Position numbers and translations under genes: made by a program. DNA of 64,000 nucleotides, taken from Anisakis pegreffii (Eukaryota > Nematoda > Chromadorea > Rhabditida > Anisakidae). The notes under the pieces were generated by a model. That model searched no databases. It was not told the origin of the DNA and saw nothing but the letters and a program-made list of their open reading frames with translations. The DNA is taken from NCBI GenBank assembly GCA_035041965.1, contig JAPYMA010001682.1:18626-82625 (forward strand), written 5' to 3'. Below are positions 54,711 to 64,000 of the stretch, one piece after another (within the stretch, counting starts at the first letter, position 1; each line of letters begins with the position of its first letter).

Positions 54711-57094
54711 AAATTTAAAATGATCAACCAGCTCGTTAGAGCAGCTGGCAGTGGATGCATGAATGTTTCATGTTTTTATTCGTTTACTAATGACATTTGA
54801 TGAGACCTACCTATCTATATTCATCATTGGTGAATTTCGGTGTACTGAATCAAATAAGTGTGGCATATAGTGATTAGTTCCGAAGTTCGTTCATTGTCTT
54901 CCCCTTTAGAAGCGTTCTTCGTTTCGAGGTGTTTATTTCGGAACGAATGAATCATATGTGGAGTTGTGAATGCAGTTGAAATGGTGTAAAGCCATTCAGC
55001 AATGGCATATGTCGTCGATCAATAGAAATTTCATCATATCAAAAATACTCGAGGTTGATCATTCATTTGATATCAGAGCAGAACACTTCGACCAGCATAT
55101 ATTTGTTGTGCACGTGAAGCAGTGCACATAGGAACCGACGAGTGTATACAAATATTTTTGCGTATTCGTTCATCTCTCGTACTTTTTTTTAAAACAATAA
55201 ACTAACCATCATTACAACATCTATTTATATATAAACGTTTTCGAATCGTCATCAGTCGAAATGATCGACATCGCGATGGAAAAGGCAATGCAGAAAAAGA
55301 TTGCCTCATTCAGAAATGAGTAATGCGTGTGCATGCTAATCTGGATGTGGACAGCATCGAATGCTGGATATATTTATATGAAAATACAGATGCGATTTAT
55401 ATTCATAAACAATTGAATCGATAATAAATACAATGCATTCGATATAAGAGTTTGTCAACGTATGTAATATTAAGATTGCAGTGAAATATCATCGCGAGAT
55501 ATTGAAAGGAATGAAATAAAACGAAATTTAATTTCTCAAATGGGAGCACAACAAAGTACGTGACAATGAAAGAAATAATCGCACTCTTTACACTTCATTT
55601 ACATCCATAAAAGCACTCACAATCAGTGAATTTCAGTTTCAGAAGAATACGAAAAATTACTTCGTTTTTGCAGTGAATAATTGAAAAAGATAGCCGAAAA
55701 TCATACCACTTGAGGCGTACATAATCGGGCTCTTCCTATACAACAACTGAAATTTGACCACGTATCGATTCACTTATCCAGCAATGAGATGAACTTCAAA
55801 AGATAAATGAAGGGAACAGGTGCGGATTTCGAGGAATATAAATGAAGTGTTCTATTACTGATTACTCCTTACAATTAGATAAATGTAACTGCTGGGAGTT
55901 GATACTGCTGAATCGGTATATTGTTTCACCGCATCATATGATTGTCGAAACTGAGCCTGATGTTTTTTCGTTTCCTTCCTTTTCTAGCGTTCGCATCTGA
56001 AGTCAACGAGCAGTTTGAACTGGTGCAGAATTAGAATTGCGCATTGCATGCGCCGCCTGGTGTGCGTTCTAAATACACCACTTGCCCATTGCAACGACCT
56101 TTCACGCACTCTCTTCGATCTAAATCTCATATGTTCTGTTTAAAGCGGGTTTTCACGCTAGACGGAACAGTACGATGCGTTGTTGAAATGGTGTTGCCAT
56201 GATATGCACTCAACTCATTGGTTCCATATGATTCATTCATTTGCCTCTCATCGTCTTATGCAGTAGTATTCCGAATTTTTTTGTTTAACAGTGGACAGAT
56301 TCCAATGAATAGAATAAGTGTGTTATATGGAATGTTGAGGCTTGACTGGTTGACAGTTTTCTGAAGAAATAAATTCGTCATGATCTAACGAATTATTCGA
56401 TTTAATTGATTCAGTTCATTTGAAATCAATACAACAAGCTTTTTCGGAAACACCTCATTACCCTATCATTCATAACACTTTCAACTAACCAAAAATGATG
56501 TCAAATTTAATTCTATTGATTAGACTTCTTGGGCACTCTCCTCGTTAAACTGCCAGAATGCTCAAAGTTGGCAAAAGCTTTTCCAAGTGCAACACCTCTC
56601 ATTTGAAGGTCCACCATCTGCGTCTGTTGGTTACATCGCATTTTGTGCCATCACATTTAGCAACATTTATTTATGGTAATGGACAATTTATTTCGATAGC
56701 AATGAATGACATTGCTACGAAAAATATGAGGTTAAAATTGGTTTATGGTTTTGGTAACCCTGGAAAGGGCCATTGGCTTTGAGTCATGGTCTTTGTTCTA
56801 ACTTCGCATTATATAGGGTACACTCTTTTGTGATCTGCTTCCACAGAAACAGTCTGGGAATAAAATTGTTTTTACAAAAAAAAACTCTGAAAGCAATATC
56901 GCCACGTAAGAGCTCACCAAGCATCATATTTACGTAAATAATGATAATCCCCAAAAGTCTGGTGGATAAAGCACTCCAATCGTTTGTAATCGTGCCAACG
57001 TGTTCTTTATGATCACTAGCAATTCTGTTGTATTTTATTTTTATCGTTCTTTCTGCCCATCCATTGAAAAGGGCCGATCAACTGTTAGATCAAG
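54711..57094. other. Intergenic, nothing recognised
   Basis: AT-rich DNA with scattered short frames. A 74-codon frame at 56558-56782 starts with ATG but has no homology signal or splice context. A tRNA D-arm-like string at 54728-54745 is not part of a tRNA. Confidence 0.45.
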
Positions 57095-57310
57095 TTGCGC
57101 ATTGGGAGAATTTACCCGTTTTTGGATAATTTGAGGGTGTCAGGGGGTAATGAAGGGGGTCGGGAAATTAGTTTTGACGTTATGCGTAGAAACAGTAAAT
57201 TATTGTAGTGGAAGGAAGGGGGTGCGGACAGTGAAAGGGGTAATATGGCATCTGTCAGACCACTAAAGGGGGTAAGGGGGTAATGGAGCATCCGAGCGCA
57301 GAAACCACTG
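57095..57310. mobile_element. Non-autonomous hAT element, copy 2 (short, inverted)
   Basis: The right end, read inward, is CAGTGGTTTCTGCGCTCGGA then tgctccattacccc, matching the left end of the element at 38288 (tgttccattacccc). The left side, ttggataatttgagggtgtc and gggtcgggaaattag, matches the inverted right end of that element. The middle of about 650 bp is missing. The left terminus near 57095 is eroded. This is an internal-deletion derivative of the same family in opposite orientation. Confidence 0.7.
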
Positions 57311-58467
57311 TGTCAGGCAGGTGGATAAGATAAGCGATGCAAAGGATGTTCGTAACGGAAGCAGAGAAAAGAGTGATGTAGGAATGCTTTTTCTTACGAA
57401 CTTTCAAAAAATTCTGCGGACTTCAAGCACCCGGACCTCGAAACTAGTTGAGTGCTACTTAGCGCAATGGAACTAGCGTAATCAGTTCATTTTATAAATC
57501 AACATGTTCATAATTCAGCATATTTCTTCATAATATCATATTTATATATTATAACACTTTTATGGATGAGTCTCTACTGTGCCATTTTTATAGTGTGCAA
57601 AATGCTTGTCAGTATCTTTGAATACACTTTATAAATGATAATTATTGCTCCACGTGTAAATGCCGAAACTAACGAGGAAGAACTGGTGCGATAATAATTA
57701 TTAATTGGCTTCATTGCACATTCAAAATCAATAACAAGTTTTTTAGTGACTTCTTCTGTTTGAACAGAACAGAATTGTCTTAATTCGATATAACGGTAGC
57801 AGAACACCAGCTAAACTTGTCGAGAGGCAAATTCGCGTGCTTTCTTGAGTCACATCTCATTGATTCACGTGAATCGCATCAGCGTTATGAACTGCTATAC
57901 ACTGACTGACTGTTTTTATCAGTACTTAAAGTTCAGTGATCGTTGCCAGGTGATGGCGTTTTTTTTTCTGAGGGATAGGGGAGTAAAGAATGACAAATGA
58001 AATCAATCACATATTGGTGAGAATGCTTACTGTTGTACTAAAGAAATATCACGTGGTAAATAAGTTTGCAACAAACAATTAAATGCTTGGTTTATGATTT
58101 GAAGCAGTCAACTGATGGTGCAATAAACAGATGTTATCAACAGAATAATATTATTATACTGCAAATTTCATGCGCTTCACTACTAATCTAGATGATCATT
58201 GTAGAGTTTAGGAGTACCGATGAACTGTTGCACTGGTGTGATGAGGAATGAAGCTTCGGGTGATTTTTTTTTGAGGATCCGTGAATTTAGTGTACAAATA
58301 CAAATTATGAATTTTAGCTACAGGTTTTGATGATTGAGTTTATCATTTGATACTGATTTTATTAGGGACTGTGGATTGAATATTTGTTAGCAGGCTCCCA
58401 TCGGAAATTGCATCAAAAATCATAACAATTCATTACGATCACAAGATCTTCCCTTCTTGCATTCCAG
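57311..58467. other. Intergenic or intronic, nothing firm
   Basis: AT-rich. A 77-codon minus-strand frame (57807-57574, with KKLVIDFECAM) is mildly coding-like but has no support. It is probably upstream intron or flank of the exon at 58468. Confidence 0.4.
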
Positions 58468-58790
58468 TACTGGCAATAACGCGGTTCTTCAAAGCATTGC
58501 TCGAGCAGCCAGATACGTCCCGTTCTATGAATCTCATGCTAATCGACTTGAAAGACCAACAAAGAAGCCCGCATATATTTGGCTTGAAAATTCCTTCGAA
58601 CAAACTCCATGTAGCTGATTCAGCGAACGTGGAAATGTTCGAAATCGAAAATACTCACTGCCTCGATGTTCTGACTGAAGCTGAGGAATATGTTCTCAGT
58701 ACAGAAGAAAGATCGAAATTTTGTTTCAACATCAATGCGATTAACAAGCAATTAGAGCACTTCAAATTCAATAAGTTACATTCTCATTAA
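58468..58790 (+). CDS. Probable 3'-terminal exon of an unrecognised gene
   Basis: TTGCATTCCAG at 58457-58467 is a good acceptor. After two leading bases the frame stays open for 107 codons to TAA 58788-58790, through FFKALLEQPDTSRSMNLML, HIFGLKIPSNKLHVADS, EMFEIENTHCLDVLTEAEE and NINAINKQLEHFKF. Such length and mixed composition are unusual for this AT-rich DNA. A second frame from the same acceptor (…SIARAARYVPFYESHANRLE, stop at 58621) also looks coding, so the true phase is uncertain. No upstream exon was identified and no family recognised. Confidence 0.45.
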
Positions 58791-59250
58791 GCAAAATCTT
58801 GGAAACGAATACGTCAGTGAACAATACGTCAGCGAATAATTTTATTCAAGACGCGTGTTCGATTAAAAAGCATTTCAAATGGTTTTCCCTCTCTCCACTT
58901 TTTTCACTTCTCAATCATATTGTTTGCATTTCATCACAGCCGTATAGCGTCATACATTATATGGAAACAGTATTAACAAAGTAATCCACTCATCGCTTTG
59001 TTTTCGTTGATCATTTTTGCAGATATTCGGTCAAAATTTCAAGCTAAAATGAATCACTAACATCCCCTTGATGGGCACGAATGATGAATGTGCTAATAAC
59101 CTTGATACATGGTATGCATCTGACAATGAATTAGTGATATTTCTGTTGCAGTCACACCTCTGTTCCTGCCCTCTTCTCACCAAAACCCTTTTAAACGAGG
59201 ACGCAAGAGAACAACTTGAACGGTAAACATTTTGGCTACTGCTCATTGCA
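58791..59250. other. Flank between the terminal exon and the palindrome
   Basis: Non-coding by eye. If the fold-back at the end of the window continues, this stretch should also recur inverted beyond base 64000. Confidence 0.5.
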
Positions 59251-59260
59251 GTGATTATGG

Positions 59261-59261
<1 letters not shown>

Positions 59262-59310
<49 letters not shown>

Positions 59311-59311
59311 C
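59262..59311. repeat. (TTA)n microsatellite at the palindrome's outer edge
   Basis: About 16 pure TTA copies; the mirror is the (TAA)n run at 63942-63994. Confidence 0.95.
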
Positions 59312-60000
59312 AATTATTAGAAAATTTATTAACTGACAAGGAGTGATTCGAATCAAGTTTAGTAAGACTAATAAATATTCATAAATAATTTGATCAGGAT
59401 TTTTTTGTTAATTCATGGATTATTATTATTTCGTCAGAGGATGTGTGCAGGAAGAATGGTGAAGAAAGTGTTTCTTAATTAACTGACTACTTTCTGGAGC
59501 TAGCAATGATTCTGTTGCACAGGAAACGTCGTATTTAACGCCGTTAGCAAGAGAAAAAAGGGCGGAGGGATAACTGAACAAAGGCCACAAAAAAGGCCAT
59601 CAGTGAAAGATGAAACAACTGCTGCATCAAGGTCAGGTTATAATAGCACTGCTGAATAGTGGGTGAGTACGCACCGAGTCGTCTACACAGATGAAATGAT
59701 TTGAATGCAGAACCAAAAGACCAATTCCTAGTCATCACAACGAGCTGACATGCAAAAGTTGAAGATTAGGGTGCATCGGTTCTGGTTATCAGGGCCCGGA
59801 ATCCGTTGCTTTCTCTAAATCAACACCACCACAAGCGATCGACTCCTTGCTTGGAGAATTTTCCCCTATCCCAAATCCCGTCTGTTTTGCACTACTCCTG
59901 CTAAAAAAATCCCGTTCCTTACCGCGATTAGCGCAACTTTTATGTTGCTGTTTTGCTAACTGAGGGAAAGGAATAGAACTGAACAGAACGGTTTAAAGGG

Positions 60001-60478
60001 TAGAACAGAACAGTGTCGAGATTTACGGTGCACAAACCGAACAGAACGGTCTTCAAAATATGAAGGTAGAGAAGAGAAGAGAACAGAACAGTGTCGAGAT
60101 TTACGGTGCAGAAACCGAACAGAACGGTCTTCAAAATATGAAGGTAGAGAAGAGAAGAGAACAGAACAGTGTCGAGATTTACGGTGCAGAAACCGAACAG
60201 AACGGTCTTCAAAATATGAAGGTAGAGAAGAGAAGAGAACAGAACAGTGTCGAGATTTACGGTGCACAAACCGAACAGAACGGTCTTCAAAATATGAAGG
60301 TAGAGAAGAGAAGAGAACAGAACAGTGTCGAGATTTACGGTGCAGAAACCGAACAGAACGGTCTTCAAAATATGAAGGTAGAGAAGAGAAGAGAACAGAA
60401 CAGTGTCGAGATTTACGGTGCAGAAACCGAACAGAACGGTCTTCAAAATATGAAGGTAGAGAAGAGAAGAGAACAGAA
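60001..60478 (+). repeat. 78-bp tandem array, six copies
   Basis: The unit starting cagtgtcgagatttacggtg recurs at 60011, 60089, 60167, 60245, 60323 and 60401, a strict 78-bp period. Copies differ only at one site (gcacaaacc or gcagaaacc). Because 78 is 26 codons, open frames run through it on both strands (26-residue repeats such as KVEKRREQNSVEIYGAETEQ). Those frames are a by-product of the period: three overlap, none has splice or start support. Confidence 0.93.
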
Positions 60479-60851
60479 CAAAACAGCCAAACAGCGTAAA
60501 AACATTGCAAACATCGTTGCCCACTGGAACAGTTTCCCAAAAGTGTGGAATAGAGATGTCACTAATTTGAACATAGATCCATAGTGCACTGATGAAATAC
60601 AGGATGAGGCAGCAATAGTAGCAATGATTTCATCCGAGTTCAGTGAAAAGTGAATTAACAGCAACCACGAAATCGGTTACGAGCTTAACCTAAGACTTAA
60701 CCTAGGCACAAACCTAAGCAAACAGTAAACGTCAGCCTAAATTCAAGTTTATTAGAATGAATGCTGCTAAAATATACCCATCAGATTGCTTTATGAAAGC
60801 GTTCTTTCCGTTCCTAAAGCATATTTATTGTGAGCTCATAGTTGCAGATGA

Positions 60852-61078
60852 ATGTCTTCCAGATGTGACAAAAAGACGAAAGGAAATGAAGAGAGGACAA
60901 CCAATTCGTTATATATGGACGTACGCTTCGAGTTGTCTCGACTGCGTTTGGCTCATCCGCCTAATGCACAAGCAAAATCAATGTGTAACGCTCGACTATG
61001 GACTTGCTTCATATACGATCGGCAGCCTCACAGCCCAGTCTCATATCATCGTTATGGTCCCTTAATGTCCAATTACAG
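60852..61078 (+). CDS. Candidate exon in the left arm, unrecognised
   Basis: An ATG at 60852 opens a frame with ELSRLRLAHPPNAQAKSMCN, ARLWTCFIYDRQPHSPVSYH and RYGPLMSNYR that ends at TACAG|GTTTAG. The composition looks coding. A rival frame (60757-61065) reads IRYIWTYASSCLDCVWLIRL. An alternative acceptor is CTTCCAG at 60862. The next exon is not found: the intron runs into the trinucleotide repeats and the palindrome centre. The inverted counterpart at about 62440-62590 has lost the frame through many deletions. Confidence 0.35.
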
Positions 61079-61514
61079 GTTTAGTTTCATGTTTATTTAC
61101 GCTTCAACAGCAGTCATTCACTTAATGATTCTTGATCCAGCCCGATTCCAACGAAACAAGCTGAACTTGATGGTAATCGCAAGCATAAATCATAATATTT
61201 TGAAATTCAGTCTTTTTCATATCATTTTTTTCTCGTTTCTCTTCTTTTTGATTTACATTCGAACTTGCCTACGAGATTCCATTATTGTTGGTAATCCTCA
61301 GTATGTTGATGATATTTTCATTTTGTCCAGTTTCTGTCCCTCGCAACAAGCCGTTATGGATTCACGATTAAACAACCAACGACATACCAGATAGTTTTCA
61401 GAGTGAAGTTCACGACAACGACTTACGTAGTTCATCGCAAATATCGTTGCCCACTGTTCTCTTTTCTCAGTATTCACCCATTTTGCGAACTATTAAAAGT
61501 CTTCCAGGTGGGCG

Positions 61515-61670
61515 ATATTATTATTATTATTTAATAATGATATTATTATTATTATTTTACAATAATAATATTATTATTATATTATTATTATTGTTATTTT
61601 TATTTTATTATTATTATTACTATTACTATTATTATTGTTATTATTATTGTTATTATTATTATTATTATTA

Positions 61671-61726
<56 letters not shown>

Positions 61727-61995
61727 GTTACTATTATTAATTATTACAATAGTAATAGTAATAATTTAGTAACAATAATATAATAATAATAATAAATAAT
61801 AATAATAATAACAATAATAATAATAATAATGATAATAATAATAATAATAATAACTAATAATAATAACAATAATAATAGTAATAGTAATAATAATAATATA
61901 AATAAAAATAACAGTAATAATAATATAATAAATATTATTATTGTTGTAAAAATATTTAATAATAATATCATTATTAATAATAATAATAATATCAG
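61515..61995. repeat. Trinucleotide repeats at the palindrome centre
   Basis: TTA/TTG/CTA-type repeats to about 61740 face TAA/CAA/TAG-type repeats from about 61750, so the centre (near 61750) is itself a mirror of the trinucleotide tracts. Frames of Tyr, Ile or Asn runs here are artefacts. Confidence 0.95.
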
Positions 61996-63941
61996 CTCCA
62001 AACCTGGAAGACCTTTAATAGTTCACCAAAATGGTGAATACTGAAAAAAGAGCAGTGGTATATTAACATTATTACGGGGTAAGTCATTATCAATGAAACT
62101 TCTCACAAAACCATCTATTATGTCATTGATTTATTTATCGTGAATCCATGAACGACTTGTTACGAGAGATAAAAACTGGACTAAAATAATCATCAACCTT
62201 GCAATTGCCGTGTGCTCTCGCTGAAACAGCTCCGATGTAAATCAAAGAAGAGCGAGAAAAAAAATGATATGAAAAAGACTGAATTTCAAAATATTATGAT
62301 TTATGCTACATTACTACATCAAGTTCCCTTTCGTTGGGAATCAGATCAGAATCGATAAGTGAATGACTGCTGTTAGCGTAAATAAACATGAAACCACCAT
62401 GAAAATTGAGTAGAGACCATAACAGTGTGAGATTTGAACTTGCCGATCATGAAAGCAAGTCCTAATGTCGAGCATTACATTATTTTGCTAGGCGGATGAG
62501 CAAGCAGTGGGAGCTAACTCAGCGTCTCCATATATAGCGAGGTTGGTGTCCCTCTCTTCTATTTCTAAAATTTTGTCTGGAAGATTCATCTGTAACTATA
62601 AATATGCTTTTAGAATGCGGAAAAAACCCGCTTCATAAAGCAATCTGACTAAATTATATTTTCAAAGCATTGATTCTAATAAACTGAATTTAGACTGGCG
62701 TTTTGTTTGCTTTAGGTAAGTCTTTAGGTTAAACTCGCTAACCGACCGTGGTTGCCCCTATTATTCACTTTTTCCTGAGCTCGGGACGAAATCATTGCTC
62801 TGTACTGCCTCATCTATGTTTCATCAAATTTTTCTATGATTAGGTTAGTGACATCTATTCCACGAGCTGTTGTGAACAGCGATGTTTGCAATGTTTTACG
62901 CTGTTTGGCTGATTTTATTCTGTTCTCTCTTCTCTACCTTCATATTTTGAACCGTGTGCACCGTAATCTCGACACTGTTCTGTTCTCTTCTTCTCACAGC
63001 TAAATGTTTACGAATTTAGATTCTGATTTCTGCACCGTAATCTCGTTTATATTCTGTTTATGTGCTACTTCTCTACATTCATATTTTGAAGTTTAGATTT
63101 ATATTTAATTTGTGCCATCATTTTTTTACTGTTCTCTTCTTCTTCTCTACGCTCATATTTTGCCCAAGATTCTGTTTCTACACCGTAAACAATCTCGACA
63201 CGATATTGTTAAAATGCTTCTCTTCTCTACCTTCTATTTTGAACCGATTCTGTTCTACCACCACTCGACTATGTTGTTATAATACTTCTTCTCTACCTTC
63301 CTTATTTTGAGGCCGTTGTTCGGTTTATTATATCGACACTATTGTATGATTACCCCTTTAAACCGTTCTGTTTCAGTTCTATTCTTTCCTCGGATTATAA
63401 AAACTGCTTTAACACTAAAAAAAGGGTTAAAAATATATAACGGGATTTTTAGCGGGAATGATATAAACTTGTGTTTGGGAATTTGAGACAGAGAATTGCC
63501 AAGCAGGAGTCTGTTTGAGTGTTGATAGAAAGCAACGGATTCCGGAATTTATTAACCTGTAATGCACCCTATTTCAACTTTTACATATCATTGTATTGAC
63601 TTAGAATTGTCTTTTTATTTGCATTCAAAAATCATTTCATCTCTATTAGCGGGTAACTCGGTGCGTACTCACCCACTATTCAACGGATGCTATTATAACG
63701 ACTCATCTTTGTGGCGCGCGTGACTACTATTCAGTTATCCGCCCACCCTCTGCTAGCGAGCGATTAAAAATCGACATTTCCTGTAACAAAATGCATTATA
63801 AGAAAATATTTTCTTATACCATTCTACACGAGTGAGAAAAATAGATATAATCAGGTTGCTAATCCCTAATCAATATTTATGATTATTTATTAGTCTTACT
63901 AAACGATTCAATCATAAATATCAGTTAAATTTTCTAATAGT

Positions 63942-63995
<54 letters not shown>

Positions 63996-64000
63996 CCATA
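61755..64000 (-). repeat. Right arm of the palindrome, noisy inverted copy
   Basis: An inverted copy of the left arm in the same order, shorter (about 2245 against 2500 bp). It differs by scattered substitutions and, above all, small deletions, at a broadly even rate over array, exon-like and non-coding parts. The five or six array units at 62930-63340 each carry different errors, whereas the left copies agree. No open frame survives. The copy is still matching at the last base of the window. Confidence 0.9.

Larger units (their letters stand above)
59251..61750 (+). repeat. Left arm of a giant imperfect palindrome
   Basis: The arm matches, inverted, the whole of 61755-64000. Anchors in order: tggattattatt at 59253 with aataataatcca at the window end; gtttagtaagactaataaat (59357) with 63880-63905; gaatagtgggtgagtacgca (59653) with 63662-63682; ccggaatccgttgctttct (59797) with 63522-63546; the 78-bp array with 62930-63340; gaatgaggcag-type matches near 60606; aaatcataatattttgaaat (61187) with 62286-62306; actattaaaagtcttccagg (61490) with 62006-62024. 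The sequence of this arm is clean: its tandem copies are almost identical and it holds open reading frames. Confidence 0.93.

Noticed and set aside
54728..54750. tRNA-like string (agctcgttagagc)
   Set aside because: Only a D-arm-like fragment; no acceptor stem, anticodon arm or T-arm with GTTCGA follows.
57574..57807. Minus-strand frame with KKLVIDFECAM, vaguely like a MULE transposase
   Set aside because: The similarity is too short, and no other transposase motif or terminal repeat is nearby.
59940..60584. Three overlapping 174-194 residue frames with 26-residue repeats
   Set aside because: The 78-bp period is a multiple of three, so any stop-free unit stays open in several frames on both strands. 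They contradict each other and lack gene signals.
61447..62044. Tyr-, Ile/Leu- and Asn-rich frames near the palindrome centre
   Set aside because: Translations of TTA/TAA trinucleotide repeats.

Overview
The window reads as nuclear DNA of a nematode. It is AT-rich, its genes are split into many short exons, the splice acceptors are mostly of the TTTCAG/TTNCAG type, and exons can be chained by reading phase into long proteins with clear animal homologues. No rRNA, tRNA, operon of bacterial type, CRISPR array or phage gene is visible. A clade III (Spirurina-like) worm would fit the intron lengths, but the species cannot be named from the sequence. Homology calls rest on family motifs recognised by eye; no search was run. 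|| Layout. 1-6937: no firm gene; a (TA)n microsatellite, one possible lone exon, a C-rich island and a small hAT-like MITE. 6938-24759 (+): a bicarbonate/anion transporter of the SLC4 family, 20 visible exons whose phases chain without a break (about 984 residues); its first two visible exons are far upstream, separated by introns of about 4.7 and 5.1 kb. 24760-27783: gap between converging genes, with one pogo-like transposon end. 27784-34111 (-): a salt-inducible kinase (SIK/KIN-29 type) in 11 exons, 683 residues. 34173-46599: long gap with a non-autonomous hAT element (38288-39161) and only weak candidate exons. 46600-48767 (-): a complete MXD/MAD-type bHLH-zipper repressor in 4 exons, 282 residues, with a Sin3-interaction-like helix at its start. 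48768-59250: transposon-rich gap with a fossil hAT element (51141-52235), a possible small membrane protein, further MITE ends and one good terminal exon (58468-58790). || 59251-64000: a giant imperfect palindrome. The left arm holds a clean 78-bp tandem array and an exon-like ORF; the right arm is the same sequence inverted, but riddled with substitutions and mainly deletions, even inside array copies that are nearly identical to one another in the left arm. This is the strangest structure here. The simplest reading is a fold-back (template plus uncorrected complement) read at a contig end; a real decayed inverted duplication is the alternative. || How the genes relate: the three firm genes are a membrane acid-base transporter, a kinase that in other animals controls transcription through CRTC and class IIa HDACs, and a Max-network repressor. 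They are separately regulated single genes, not an operon, and no joint system is evident. No wholly new biological system could be supported; the most informative anomalies are the palindrome, the transposon family shared by two loci, and the long-range 5' exons of the transporter.
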